Shown here piece after piece: positions 27,578 to 35,026 of a stretch of 64,000 nucleotides of DNA. Position numbers and translations under genes: made by a program. Where the stretch lies: IMG/VR virus record IMGVR_UViG_3300033049_000020, positions 88,465 to 152,464 of that record. The stretch is one strand, 5' to 3'. This stretch comes from a virus. Within the stretch, counting starts at the first letter, position 1. Every line of letters begins with the position of its first letter. The notes under the pieces were generated by a model that worked only from the letters and a program-made list of their open reading frames with translations, did no database searches and was not told the origin of the DNA.

Positions 27578-27940
27578 ATGATTCTAATTTTTATATTACT
27601 AGCATTAATAATACTCGGTGGGTATATAATGAACACTAGTTATAATTATGAGCCTCTTGGCTTTATGATGGTAGCTATATTCAGCATTTGGCTACTTATT
27701 CATACTATTATGTGGGGGTTAACTACTTACGATTATTATATGTTTGTAGTTAAGAGAAATGCATTTGAGCAAACGTTGAGTGACTCTAGAGAAAACGGCA
27801 ATGAATATGAGACTGCTGCAATTGTTAAAGAGGTGGCTGAGTGGAATATTAGTTTGGCCACTAGACAGTACGACAATAAGACTTTCTATCTAGACCAATA
27901 TCATGACGATAGAATAGAAGATTTAAAGCCAATCAAATAA
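27578..27940 (+). CDS. membrane protein with two predicted spans
   Basis: The 120-residue protein has hydrophobic segments at about residues 2-16 and 28-48 and a cytoplasmic-type helical tail. The function is unknown. It heads a run of short coupled genes leading into bL12. Confidence 0.7.
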   Translation: MILIFILLALIILGGYIMNTSYNYEPLGFMMVAIFSIWLLIHTIMWGLTTYDYYMFVVKRNAFEQTLSDSRENGNEYETAAIVKEVAEWNISLATRQYDNKTFYLDQYHDDRIEDLKPIK

Positions 27941-28090
27941 ATGGCCTCTAAGAATAAGTGGAATAAGATGAAGAACGCTCGTTCTAATCGTGGATTTGCA
28001 CTTAAAGAGTCTAAATTAAAAATGAAGCGAAGACTATTCTTCAACGCCTCAACAAGAAAAAATTTAAACAACCCCAAAAACTGGGATTAA
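27941..28090 (+). CDS. small basic protein upstream of bL12
   Basis: A 49-residue protein with a large excess of Lys/Arg (KNKWNKMKNARSN, KLKMKRRLFF), of the size and charge seen in small ribosomal or RNA-binding proteins. It matches no ribosomal protein I can name. Its position 9 nt before the bL12 gene makes an RNA or ribosome role plausible. Confidence 0.55.
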   Translation: MASKNKWNKMKNARSNRGFALKESKLKMKRRLFFNASTRKNLNNPKNWD

Positions 28091-28099
28091 TTAATAACA

Positions 28100-28468
28100 A
28101 TGAAAGAATTAAAAGAATTTGCAGAGAGAATAGCCAACTTCACACCAAGTGAAGCAAAAGAGCTAAAAGAAATATTAGAAGATACTTACGGTATTGAAGC
28201 ACCTAATACTGATGTTGTGGTATTTGATAACGTTGAGGTAGAAGAAGTGGAAACTCAAACTGAGTTTGACGTGATTCTAGAGAACTCTGGCGCATCCAAA
28301 TTGGGAATCGTTAAGTTGGTTAAGCAAATGCTTGGTTTAGGGCTTAGAGAGGCTAAAACCATTGTTGATGCGGCTCCTACAGCAATAAAGGAAGCAGTTT
28401 CTGACATGGAAGCTCAGTCCCTTAAGTCTGAATTGGAAGCAGCAGGTGCGACTGTAACAATTGTATAA
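28100..28468 (+). CDS. rplL: ribosomal protein bL12 (L7/L12)
   Basis: The 122-residue protein has the full length of bacterial bL12. There is a helical N-terminal dimerisation region (residues 1-30), a short acidic hinge and the C-terminal domain (about 53-122). The latter carries TEFDVILENSGASKLGIVK, GLGLREAKTIVDAAP and the final LEAAGATV. bL12 forms the ribosomal stalk that recruits IF2, EF-Tu, EF-G and RF3. Phage-encoded bL12 has been reported for other viruses. The copy could replace the host stalk and bias factor recruitment. It overlaps the next start by one base. Confidence 0.93.
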   Translation: MKELKEFAERIANFTPSEAKELKEILEDTYGIEAPNTDVVVFDNVEVEEVETQTEFDVILENSGASKLGIVKLVKQMLGLGLREAKTIVDAAPTAIKEAVSDMEAQSLKSELEAAGATVTIV

Positions 28469-28641
28469 TGACCTTTAAAAAGATTGACGTCATAAATCGA
28501 ATATTGGTTTTCTGTGATGAGGTCAAAATTTATCGTAAAGAACTTATGGTTCGTAAGCACTTTATATGCGAGTCAGAAGAATATACTGATGAGCTGTGGG
28601 AAATATTCAAAGAAATTTGGTTATCCAAACCCCTATTGTAA
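28468..28641 (+). CDS. small hypothetical protein
   Basis: A 57-residue protein of unknown function, coupled to bL12 (TAATG) and to the next gene (one-base overlap). Confidence 0.6.
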   Translation: MTFKKIDVINRILVFCDEVKIYRKELMVRKHFICESEEYTDELWEIFKEIWLSKPLL

Positions 28642-28745
28642 TGTTCGATAAGATACTAGAAGAACATAAAAACTTGATGAATAGTAATCACCGTAACATA
28701 GTTATTGTGGTTATGATACTAACAATACTTATAGCATGTTTATAG
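28641..28745 (+). CDS. single-span mini membrane protein
   Basis: 34 residues: a polar N-terminus and a C-terminal hydrophobic helix (NIVIVVMILTILIACL). Overlaps on both sides support it as a real gene. Function unknown. Confidence 0.5.
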   Translation: MFDKILEEHKNLMNSNHRNIVIVVMILTILIACL

Positions 28746-29035
28746 AGAGATACACTTCCCCGACTTCCGACCTATACCTTGATGGTGAGTTCGTGACAAC
28801 CCTCTTTAATGAGGAAGAACTTCTTAGAGTAAGACTTAAAGTGGCTCAAGAAGAACTTAAAGGTTACACAGTGGTGATTGAAGGATACGAATATAACATG
28901 TTACATGACGGCATGTTGGAGTCGGAAGATGATAAGGATGGTGAAGCGCTCAGAGAGGTATTTAATGTGTCCTTTGAATGTGTTCGGAAAATATGCTTAC
29001 TCAATCGAGAAAGAAAAGACCTTTTGAAGAACTAG
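28736..29035 (+). CDS. hypothetical protein
   Basis: A 99-residue acidic protein, unrecognised, overlapping the mini membrane protein by 10 nt; last gene of the bL12 operon before a terminator. Confidence 0.72.
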   Translation: MFIERYTSPTSDLYLDGEFVTTLFNEEELLRVRLKVAQEELKGYTVVIEGYEYNMLHDGMLESEDDKDGEALREVFNVSFECVRKICLLNRERKDLLKN

Positions 29036-29062
29036 AGTTCTTTTCCATACCACCCTGAGTAC

Positions 29063-29087
29063 AAAGCCGAAGTTTATTTTCGGCTTT
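29063..29087 (+). terminator. intrinsic terminator
   Basis: AAAGCCGAA and TTCGGCTTT pair around GTTTATT, closing the bL12 operon. Confidence 0.8.
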
Positions 29088-29089
29088 CC

Positions 29090-29120
29090 TTGCATTTGTC
29101 AATTATATTTTGTATCTTTG
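29090..29120 (+). promoter_or_regulatory. Bacteroidota-type promoter
   Basis: TTGCATTTGTCAATTATA and TATCTTTG, directly after the terminator; 7 nt to the ATG at 29128. Confidence 0.8.
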
Positions 29121-29127
29121 TCTCATA

Positions 29128-29403
29128 ATGAATGAAACAAGACTGAAATTAGACCATTGTCCAGCTTGCAAAAGTGAATGTGATTCTGCATCATCTTCTG
29201 ATAATAGTAATGCTAAACCAGTACCATACGATATTACAGTATGTTTTTACTGCGCAGAGACATTACAATTCGATGAGGATTTGCGATTAACATCATTATC
29301 TAGTCGAGATTTCGACATGTTGGATAAGGAGACAAGAATAGAGGTTTTGAAAGTAAAGAGGTTTGTTAAAGAGGAAATAGATAGAAAAGAAAAAAATGAG
29401 TAA
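29128..29403 (+). CDS. Cys-containing hypothetical protein
   Basis: The 91-residue protein has HCPACKSEC and VCFYCAE, a probable zinc-binding set of two CxxC pairs in the first 50 residues, and a charged C-terminal helix. Function unknown. It overlaps the metallophosphoesterase gene. Confidence 0.72.
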   Translation: MNETRLKLDHCPACKSECDSASSSDNSNAKPVPYDITVCFYCAETLQFDEDLRLTSLSSRDFDMLDKETRIEVLKVKRFVKEEIDRKEKNE

Positions 29404-29995
29404 CAAAAGTAATAAAAGTGACATATTTGTCACGAGTGACCAACATTTTGGTCATAAGAACATCATACGATTCTCCAATCGCCCGTATCGAGACGTGAAT
29501 CATATGAATGAGGAAATGATAAAGAATTGGAACGCTATCATCAGTGATAATGATGATGTTTACATGCTGGGAGATGTAAGTCTAACAAATGCAGAGAAAA
29601 CAAAGGATATAATATACCGATTAAACGGTAGATTACATCTGATTAACGGTAACCATGAGAAGAGTGTTCTTAGCAAAAGCTATAATAGAGACCGATTTGA
29701 GTGGATTAAAGATTACTACGAATTGAAGATTAATGACGAAGGCGAAAAAGCAATGTTCGTGATGTGTCATTACGCATTTAGAGTATGGAATAAAAGCCAT
29801 CATAAATCAATTCACCTTTATGGGCACTCTCACGATAGCTTAGACGCTAACGGAGAATTTTGGGGGAGAAGTATGGATGTTGGGGTTGACAGTGCCGCCA
29901 GAGTATTGGGAGAATATAGACCATTTAGACTTAGCGAAATTACGAATATAATGAAAAAACGTGAACCTAAAATTATTGACCATCATGGTAAATAA
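29396..29995 (+). CDS. calcineurin-like metallophosphoesterase
   Basis: The 199-residue protein has the family motifs in order: TSDQHFGHKN (D-x-H, residue 13), MLGDVSL (GD), INGNHEK (GNH), MCHYAF and LYGHSHD (GHxH). These bind two metals and hydrolyse phosphoesters. Phage and bacterial relatives of this size act on nucleotides or cyclic nucleotides, but the substrate cannot be read from the sequence. It may be co-transcribed with the Cys-rich gene upstream. Confidence 0.88.
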   Translation: MSNKSNKSDIFVTSDQHFGHKNIIRFSNRPYRDVNHMNEEMIKNWNAIISDNDDVYMLGDVSLTNAEKTKDIIYRLNGRLHLINGNHEKSVLSKSYNRDRFEWIKDYYELKINDEGEKAMFVMCHYAFRVWNKSHHKSIHLYGHSHDSLDANGEFWGRSMDVGVDSAARVLGEYRPFRLSEITNIMKKREPKIIDHHGK

Positions 29996-30039
29996 TTTGG
30001 AGTATTTCACATCAGTTATGACTTTTTGGTTATTCTACG

Positions 30040-30049
30040 ATATTTATAT
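30040..30049 (+). promoter_or_regulatory. ATATTTATAT motif upstream of endonuclease VII-like gene
   Basis: A perfect decamer 11 nt before the ATG at 30061, with CTTTTTGG about 18 nt upstream of it. Confidence 0.5.
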
Positions 30050-30060
30050 TAAAGACTAAG

Positions 30061-30642
30061 ATGGAAAAAAGATGTGTAATATGTGATGACGTGAAACCAC
30101 TTAATAAGTTTCATAAAGCTTCAGATAGACCAGATGGATATAGAGGTGATTGTAAAATTTGTAGGAAAACTAAGAGGAGATTAGACCCAAACGCCACTAA
30201 ATTAAGGTGCTATACTTGCGATGAGCTAAAAGATAAAACGGACGAAAATTTCCACATATCTAAAAAGAGTAAGTATGGGTTTAGGCGTTGTTGTAAAGAG
30301 TGTCACAAAAATATACAGAGGAAGAGTCACCTAAATAGGAATTACGGTATAACACCAGAAGAGTATGAGGGTATGCTAATAAACCAAGATTATAAATGTT
30401 TAATATGTACAGAGGTTAAAAAATTGGTTGTTGACCACAACCACTTGAGTGGTGAGGTGAGAGGTCTTCTATGTGATACTTGTAATCGGGGAATCGGTTA
30501 TCTACAGGAAAGTAAGACCAACCTTTGGAACTCGATACTATATTTGATGCCAGAATTAGAGAATGTTAGATTTAGTGAAGTAAAAGACATTTTGGATAAA
30601 AGAGAAAAAAAGGTGGTAGACCACCACACAGGGAGGACTTAG
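30061..30642 (+). CDS. endonuclease VII-type HNH nuclease
   Basis: The 193-residue protein has two N-terminal CxxC knuckles (CVICDD...CKICRK, CYTCDE...CKECHK). The C-terminal region contains YGITPEEYEGMLINQDYKCL, VVDHNHLSGEVRGLLCDTCN and GIGYLQES. This is the signature of the recombination endonuclease VII family (T4 gp49 fold). With the ATATTTATAT motif upstream it behaves like the mobile endonucleases here, so a homing role is more likely than Holliday-junction resolution. Confidence 0.85.
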   Translation: MEKRCVICDDVKPLNKFHKASDRPDGYRGDCKICRKTKRRLDPNATKLRCYTCDELKDKTDENFHISKKSKYGFRRCCKECHKNIQRKSHLNRNYGITPEEYEGMLINQDYKCLICTEVKKLVVDHNHLSGEVRGLLCDTCNRGIGYLQESKTNLWNSILYLMPELENVRFSEVKDILDKREKKVVDHHTGRT

Positions 30643-30703
30643 ATTTGTCTTAGACAATTGTCCTCTACTATTTATAAATGAGGATAATTAAAAAAGAGAA
30701 ATT

Positions 30704-31309
30704 ATGGAAACAGTTTTCAAACTAAAGAATGGTGCATCAGTCGATGTTATCGAGCACACTAACAGCGTAATCGCTGAAAATAGAGCATTAGGATACGTAA
30801 CCAGAATCTACATTGGTACAGACTCACAAGACAGAGGTAGCAAGTCTACTTATGCTACTTGTATTTGTTACAGAAGTGGGTTCTACTTAGAACCAGCATA
30901 TGAAGGTGCAGACCCAGAATTTGTTGGTAAGGGTGTTCACTATATCTACACTAAGGAAAAGATTCCAAGGTTAAGAGACATCTGGTCAAGGTTGTACAAG
31001 GAAACTGAGTACACCATGGAAATTGCCACTTGGTTCATTGACTTGTACCCAAATGCAGATGTAACAATCGATTTGGACTATAATATCAAGCCAAGCGAAA
31101 ATAGTAACATCTTGGTAAGCGCAACCAAAGGTTGGGCAGAAAGTATGGGTATGAAGGTTAACATTAAGTTGGACTGGGAGGACGAAAATACTAAGTACCA
31201 TGTACAAGTTGCTACAAAGGCGGCTGACCGTGAATGTAGAGGTGGTGGTTCAAAAGCTGGAAACAGAAAGAAGTTCCGAAAGGAAAACAAAAAAGCCGCT
31301 AAGTCATAA
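30704..31309 (+). CDS. YkuK-like (DUF458) RNase H-fold protein
   Basis: The 201-residue protein has IYIGTDSQDRGSKSTYATCI near residue 36 and VTIDLDYNIKPSENSNIL near 125, as in the YkuK/DUF458 family with a predicted RNase H-like fold. A Lys/Arg-rich tail (GNRKKFRKENKKAAKS) suggests nucleic-acid binding. A nuclease activity is possible but unproven for the family. Confidence 0.78.
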   Translation: METVFKLKNGASVDVIEHTNSVIAENRALGYVTRIYIGTDSQDRGSKSTYATCICYRSGFYLEPAYEGADPEFVGKGVHYIYTKEKIPRLRDIWSRLYKETEYTMEIATWFIDLYPNADVTIDLDYNIKPSENSNILVSATKGWAESMGMKVNIKLDWEDENTKYHVQVATKAADRECRGGGSKAGNRKKFRKENKKAAKS

Positions 31310-31312
31310 TTT

Positions 31313-31343
31313 AAAAAGCCCATTTATTACAAATGGGCTTTTT
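31313..31343 (+). terminator. intrinsic terminator
   Basis: AAAAAGCCCATTT and AAATGGGCTTTTT form a strong 13-bp stem. Confidence 0.9.
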
Positions 31344-31344
31344 A

Positions 31345-31376
31345 TTTGCATATGTCAAATATTTTGTGTATATTTG
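31345..31376 (+). promoter_or_regulatory. Bacteroidota-type promoter
   Basis: TTTGCATATGTCAAATA and TATATTTG, immediately downstream of the terminator, driving the small membrane-protein cluster. Confidence 0.75.
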
Positions 31377-31403
31377 TATTATCATTAATAAAAACTATTA
31401 ATT

Positions 31404-31529
31404 ATGGAATGGGTAATGTTAAACATGTTTCTGGCAATAGCCAATTTTGGAGTGGGGGTACACTCTTATAATAATAAAGAGTATGGACAATATGTGGGTG
31501 TCTGGATTATGTACAATGAGTACATTTAG
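31404..31529 (+). CDS. small membrane protein
   Basis: 41 residues with an N-terminal hydrophobic helix (EWVMLNMFLAIANFGVGV). It has a promoter but no recognised homologue. First of four very short hydrophobic genes. Confidence 0.5.
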   Translation: MEWVMLNMFLAIANFGVGVHSYNNKEYGQYVGVWIMYNEYI

Positions 31530-31553
31530 TCAAATTGCAAACCTTATAGTCTA

Positions 31554-31715
31554 ATGGGAGTTCTACTATTCGTATTGTTACTCCTATTAATATTAGCGCC
31601 AGAGATACTGCTACTACTTGCAATGGTTCCAATCATACTACTTGTAGTGATATTCGAGTTCATATTGAACCTATTTGGTAAGAGCCTTGATGGTAAAGAC
31701 CTTAATAATAACTAA
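31554..31715 (+). CDS. small membrane protein
   Basis: 53 residues, about 40 of them hydrophobic (two adjacent helices rich in Leu/Ile/Val), with a short charged tail. It could be an envelope-associated or superinfection-type peptide; no homology recognised. Confidence 0.55.
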   Translation: MGVLLFVLLLLLILAPEILLLLAMVPIILLVVIFEFILNLFGKSLDGKDLNNN

Positions 31716-31726
31716 AATAAATAATA

Positions 31727-31999
31727 ATGAAAAGAATACTATTAGTACTTGCGGTTGCGGTGACATTTATGTTCACTATTACAAGCTGCACTGAGAACCA
31801 AAGAGCAAAGCGATTTGGTGGGAATATGACAATCAACCTACCAGCAGGTCAGAAATTGGTTGAGGCAACGTGGAAGAACGAAGACCTTTGGTATCTCACC
31901 AGAGATAGACGAGAAGGAGAAGTGGTTGAGAAATTTAGCTTCGTTGAAGAATCCTCATTTGGGATTATTGAAGGAAGTGTAACCTTTATAGAGAAATAA
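31727..31999 (+). CDS. small lipoprotein
   Basis: The 90-residue protein starts MKRILLVLAVAVTFMF and has a lipobox ending TSC at about residue 21, so it is probably a lipid-anchored envelope protein. The mature part is beta-rich. Phage lipoproteins often act in superinfection exclusion; that role here is an inference. Confidence 0.75.
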   Translation: MKRILLVLAVAVTFMFTITSCTENQRAKRFGGNMTINLPAGQKLVEATWKNEDLWYLTRDRREGEVVEKFSFVEESSFGIIEGSVTFIEK

Positions 32000-32002
32000 A
32001 CC

Positions 32003-32152
32003 ATGTCAGTATTTGCAATGAACATATTATTTGTCTTCCTTAACGGAGGAGTATCAATTTTGAATTACAACATTGGAAACCACAAGACATCATTATTTTC
32101 AATGTTTGTGGTTGGATGGTGTGCTGCCTTGGCATTTAAAGCAATCCTTTAA
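32003..32152 (+). CDS. small membrane protein
   Basis: 49 residues with two hydrophobic stretches separated by NYNIGNHKTS. It is coupled to its neighbours by 3-nt and 0-nt gaps. Function unknown. Confidence 0.5.
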   Translation: MSVFAMNILFVFLNGGVSILNYNIGNHKTSLFSMFVVGWCAALAFKAIL

Positions 32153-32467
32153 ATGACTGAGATAATCATTTGTAGTGCTGTTTGGTATAAGGACTTACCA
32201 ACGATGGTTCACTTACCTAAAAACATTGATGTTGGAACGGTAGTATGTGGTCATAGACATCACAACTGTATTCACACCGTTTTTACCCTATGTAAACTTA
32301 GAAGTGTTACTTTCGCTGAAGATGCCGCAGGTGAGGATGTACAAGGTTTCCTAACCAATACGAACAGATTTGTGGATAGGTATGATGGGATGGAAATTGC
32401 AATTGCATGTGGACAAGTGGGTGAAGAGAAAACTGGTAAAGAATTATATAGTGAAGATTTATATTAA
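32153..32467 (+). CDS. conserved phage protein with CGHRHHNC motif
   Basis: The 104-residue protein contains VVCGHRHHNCIHTVFTL near residue 30 and QGFLTNTNRFVDRYDG near 63, blocks I recall from many phage hypothetical proteins. The His/Cys cluster could bind metal. Function unknown. Confidence 0.78.
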   Translation: MTEIIICSAVWYKDLPTMVHLPKNIDVGTVVCGHRHHNCIHTVFTLCKLRSVTFAEDAAGEDVQGFLTNTNRFVDRYDGMEIAIACGQVGEEKTGKELYSEDLY

Positions 32468-32880
32468 TGAGCGATAAAGCCTACATAAGGATGATTGAAA
32501 CGGCTGAGTCCATACAGAAGGGTGACTGGTTGTTTACCTGTGATATGGAACCTAAACAATTTGAGTCTTTTGACCCAGAGAAATCTCCCGATGATTGGGA
32601 GAGGGATAAATTCTCGGACAAGAATTGGGAGCAATTCTCCAAGTATGGGGACTTTACAACCATTGGAGGTGCATGTCATTCACAATCTAATTGTGGTCTA
32701 CACCCAGTATCGGAGAAGTACGCTAAGTGGTTCATCGAGAACAAATGCTGGGAAGAATATGATAAGTTGAAAGGTAGCGACATAAATTATGATTCGACAG
32801 ATAATGACATCTGGGAGGACTATGAGATACGAGTAAAGGAACGATGTGAAGAAGAAGGAATAACTTACGAAGGAATATAA
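32467..32880 (+). CDS. hypothetical protein
   Basis: A 137-residue acidic, Trp-rich protein, unrecognised, overlapping the preceding stop by one base. Confidence 0.75.
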   Translation: MSDKAYIRMIETAESIQKGDWLFTCDMEPKQFESFDPEKSPDDWERDKFSDKNWEQFSKYGDFTTIGGACHSQSNCGLHPVSEKYAKWFIENKCWEEYDKLKGSDINYDSTDNDIWEDYEIRVKERCEEEGITYEGI

Positions 32881-32883
32881 AAC

Positions 32884-32946
32884 ATGGAGTGGATATTGAT
32901 AGCATTAGTAATTTGGTATTTCTTCTTTCGAGAAGATGATTATTGA
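32884..32946 (+). CDS. 20-residue membrane peptide
   Basis: MEWILIALVIWYFFFREDDY: one short hydrophobic helix and an acidic end. The 3-nt spacing to the upstream gene is the only support. Confidence 0.35.
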   Translation: MEWILIALVIWYFFFREDDY

Positions 32947-33235
32947 GAAATAAAGGCAGAGATTGTATCGCTGGGCGAAAGCCTTGAGGAATTATATAGA
33001 GTGGGTAAACAGAGAATCTAACGCTGTGAATACGCTAGACGTATTCATTGAGGAAGTTCAGGGCATCTCTCCAAGAGGTAGGAGATTCGGGCTAACGTTC
33101 GGGTTGTTTGGACTACCGCAACATGGGATGCAACACCAACAGTCTTAGCAAGCGAACTTGGATTGCGATGATAGACGGGTAGTGGCACCAGTATGAAAAA
33201 CTGGATGACTTTTAGGGTCATAGATAAATGTTAGA
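32947..33235 (+). ncRNA. structured non-coding RNA candidate
   Basis: About 290 nt without a credible ORF. It includes GAATACG/CGTATTC, ATCTC/GGAGAT, CCAGT/ACTGG and ATGAC/GTCAT hairpins and GC-richer composition. It lies between a plus-strand operon and convergent minus-strand genes. It is not a tRNA, and I could not match it to RNase P RNA or tmRNA. Confidence 0.45.
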
Positions 33236-33260
33236 TTTAAAAACAAGACCTTGGCTATGC

Positions 33261-33827
33261 TCACTTACCCACTCTTATGTAATTTTCTCTCTTTATTTCT
33301 CTATTTATCTTACTACACAAAGGTTGGAGGTTAGTATAGTGATTTAGGTTAATAATATCATCCTCAGTCTTACCAGATGTCGATGGTATTATGTGGTCAA
33401 TATCCCAACCGTAATCAAATTCACCATTATACTTACCATAATTATCCCAGTTCATCCATGGCTCCCAAAGGGATTCTATACGTATTTTAAATTCATTAAA
33501 CGAACAATCTAGTATTTCAGTGGCTTTAGACTTTTTGGTATAACCATTACGATATATGGTCATTCTTATTAGTCTACTAATACTGCTACGTATCTTGAAT
33601 AGGTTATCGGATTTGCGCTTAGTCTTTAGGTACTCACGTTTATACTTTCGTCTATAGTCAACATTTTTAAGTTCCCAGCGTCTACGGCCATCTTTAACCT
33701 TTTCTGGGTTATTATTACGCCATACTTTATGCTGAATACTGGTACATAGCTTACAAATACCCTTATGTTTATAGAACGTAACATTAGGTTCATACTCACC
33801 ACAATGTTTACAGGTTTTAACCTTCAT
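33261..33827 (-). CDS. HNH homing endonuclease (antisense)
   Basis: The 188-residue protein has an N-terminal zinc finger (CKHCGE...CKLC), a basic middle and a C-terminal HNH domain with WDIDHIIPSTSG and YTNLQPLCSKINRE. It is on the minus strand, downstream of and overlapping a ribbon-helix-helix gene, the same arrangement as the GIY-YIG unit at 39850-40697. Confidence 0.88.
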   Translation of the reverse strand: MKVKTCKHCGEYEPNVTFYKHKGICKLCTSIQHKVWRNNNPEKVKDGRRRWELKNVDYRRKYKREYLKTKRKSDNLFKIRSSISRLIRMTIYRNGYTKKSKATEILDCSFNEFKIRIESLWEPWMNWDNYGKYNGEFDYGWDIDHIIPSTSGKTEDDIINLNHYTNLQPLCSKINREIKRENYIRVGK

Positions 33828-33960
33828 CGATATCTTTCTTTAGTAACACCCTTAGTCGTTGTGATATAGAATATCCATTATCTTTGCAGTGCTTAACGAA
33901 CGCATCCTTTAATTCTTGTTCAACCCTTACGTTGAGCATTATCTCCTTTTTATTTCCCAT
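33817..33960 (-). CDS. ribbon-helix-helix DNA-binding protein
   Basis: The 47-residue protein has IMLNVRVEQELKDAFVKHC followed by a second helix SISQRLRVLL, the beta-strand/helix/helix pattern of Arc/CopG-type regulators. Its 3' end overlaps the HNH start, so the two are probably co-expressed. It may repress its own promoter and thereby the endonuclease. Confidence 0.72.
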   Translation of the reverse strand: MGNKKEIMLNVRVEQELKDAFVKHCKDNGYSISQRLRVLLKKDIDEG

Positions 33961-33979
33961 GTAAATCAATTGCTTTACA

Positions 33980-33989
33980 ATAAATATAA
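33980..33989 (-). promoter_or_regulatory. ATATTTA-type motif of the antisense unit
   Basis: On the minus strand TTATATTTATTG lies about 20 nt before the ribbon-helix-helix ATG, a variant of the ATATTTATAT class. Confidence 0.4.
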
Positions 33990-33995
33990 TAAAAA

Positions 33996-34027
33996 TTTGG
34001 AAAAGTCATATTAATTGTGTATATTTG
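33996..34027 (+). promoter_or_regulatory. Bacteroidota-type promoter, leaderless gene
   Basis: TTTG and TATATTTG; 4 nt to the ATG at 34032. It is divergent from the antisense RHH/HNH unit. Confidence 0.72.
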
Positions 34028-34031
34028 TAAT

Positions 34032-34526
34032 ATGAAAGTAATAACAGGTAAAGCGAGATATAAGAAAGAGAGTAGGTTCATCTATAATACTGATGAAAAA
34101 CTTATCTTCGACATCACTAAGGTGTATATCACGACTACAGCTAAGAGTTGTGTCGGTGTATACCCAGTAGGGTCACGAGAATATCGACTTAGCTTAGTTG
34201 GTACCGAATGGGACGACTCTGATGGTAAGTATAAAAAGGATACGGTGTGTCATGATAGTGAACTGATTATACTTGAGTTGTATGAGACAGTTACACTGCC
34301 ATTGACAGATGAAGAGTGTTACAAGCTAGTCGATTTCATTAAAGAAGACTCAACTAGAGTATTACAAGATTTCTTGGATGCTAACATTAGGGTATCTAAT
34401 TTCCCAATTATTGATTTGTCAACCTCTAACTTCCCCTCAGTGAGGGAAAGCTACTTGGAGTGGGAACAAGACCCAAACGCAAGAATCATCAACGCAGACG
34501 TTGAACCTGCGCCATACGATAGATAG
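34032..34526 (+). CDS. hypothetical protein
   Basis: A 164-residue acidic protein of unknown function, beta-rich in the first 100 residues. The ATG is fixed by the 4-nt spacing to the -7 box. Confidence 0.78.
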   Translation: MKVITGKARYKKESRFIYNTDEKLIFDITKVYITTTAKSCVGVYPVGSREYRLSLVGTEWDDSDGKYKKDTVCHDSELIILELYETVTLPLTDEECYKLVDFIKEDSTRVLQDFLDANIRVSNFPIIDLSTSNFPSVRESYLEWEQDPNARIINADVEPAPYDR

Positions 34527-34536
34527 GACTAATAGT

Positions 34537-34570
34537 GGAGGGGTATGGGTAAGCTCACCTCCTTTATTTT
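34537..34570 (+). terminator. probable intrinsic terminator
   Basis: GGAGG and CCTCC pair across a loop containing GTAAGCTCA, then TTTATTTT. A related GTAAGCTCACCT-TTTATTT sequence lies at 34922. Confidence 0.6.
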
Positions 34571-34583
34571 AAAACCAAACAAC

Positions 34584-34907
34584 ATGGCTAAGACTAAAAA
34601 GAAACGTACAGATTTAAGGTCACTTACAGTTAACGGTGTGGAGTGGGGGTATAAGATTGGAAAGACTTGTATTGCTATTCACGACCCTAACGATAAGAGG
34701 TACTTCCCTAAGATTGACAGTTTAATCGATTCTAGCAGTATAGGTTACAGAATAACACCTGCGCTGATACTCAACTATATTAAGGTTGTGATATTGAAAG
34801 AGGAAGCGGTACATAGTACGTGTTGTGACTGTGGTATAGTGTCTAGTAATTTGGAAGTGTTAACTTTTGATGGTATTACCAGTGCGTGGTGTTATAGTTG
34901 TGTATAA
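34584..34907 (+). CDS. Cys-rich hypothetical protein
   Basis: The 107-residue protein has a basic start (MAKTKKKRTD) and a C-terminal CCDCG...CYSC zinc site. The ATG at 34584 is preferred over an in-frame ATG at 34545 that lies inside the terminator hairpin. Function unknown. Confidence 0.7.
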   Translation: MAKTKKKRTDLRSLTVNGVEWGYKIGKTCIAIHDPNDKRYFPKIDSLIDSSSIGYRITPALILNYIKVVILKEEAVHSTCCDCGIVSSNLEVLTFDGITSAWCYSCV

Positions 34908-34948
34908 AGAATATGATTCTGAGTAAGCTCACCTTTATTTATTTTTTG

Positions 34949-34973
34949 AAAAACCACCCATTGGGTGGTTTTT
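34949..34973 (+). terminator. intrinsic terminator
   Basis: AAAAACCACCC and GGGTGGTTTTT form an 11-bp stem with a 3-nt loop. Confidence 0.9.
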
Positions 34974-34977
34974 CTCG

Positions 34978-34996
34978 TTTTAATATAGTATCTTTG
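34978..34996 (+). promoter_or_regulatory. Bacteroidota-type promoter (-7 element)
   Basis: TATCTTTG at 34989-34996 with a weak -33 inside the terminator; a 30-nt leader precedes the AAA gene. Confidence 0.6.
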
Positions 34997-35026
34997 TTGT
35001 AACCTTAAAAATAATAAACAAATAGA

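Noticed and set aside
32963-33148. 61-residue plus-strand ORF
   Set aside because: It overlaps an evident hairpin-rich RNA region and has no start context; sequence composition is not protein-like.
32947-33235. RNase P RNA because of GAGGAAGTTCAGGGC
   Set aside because: It only loosely resembles the first conserved block and the other conserved regions are absent.
34545-34583. Upstream start for the Cys-rich gene at 34584
   Set aside because: The ATG at 34545 lies inside a terminator hairpin; the next ATG begins the basic N-terminus.
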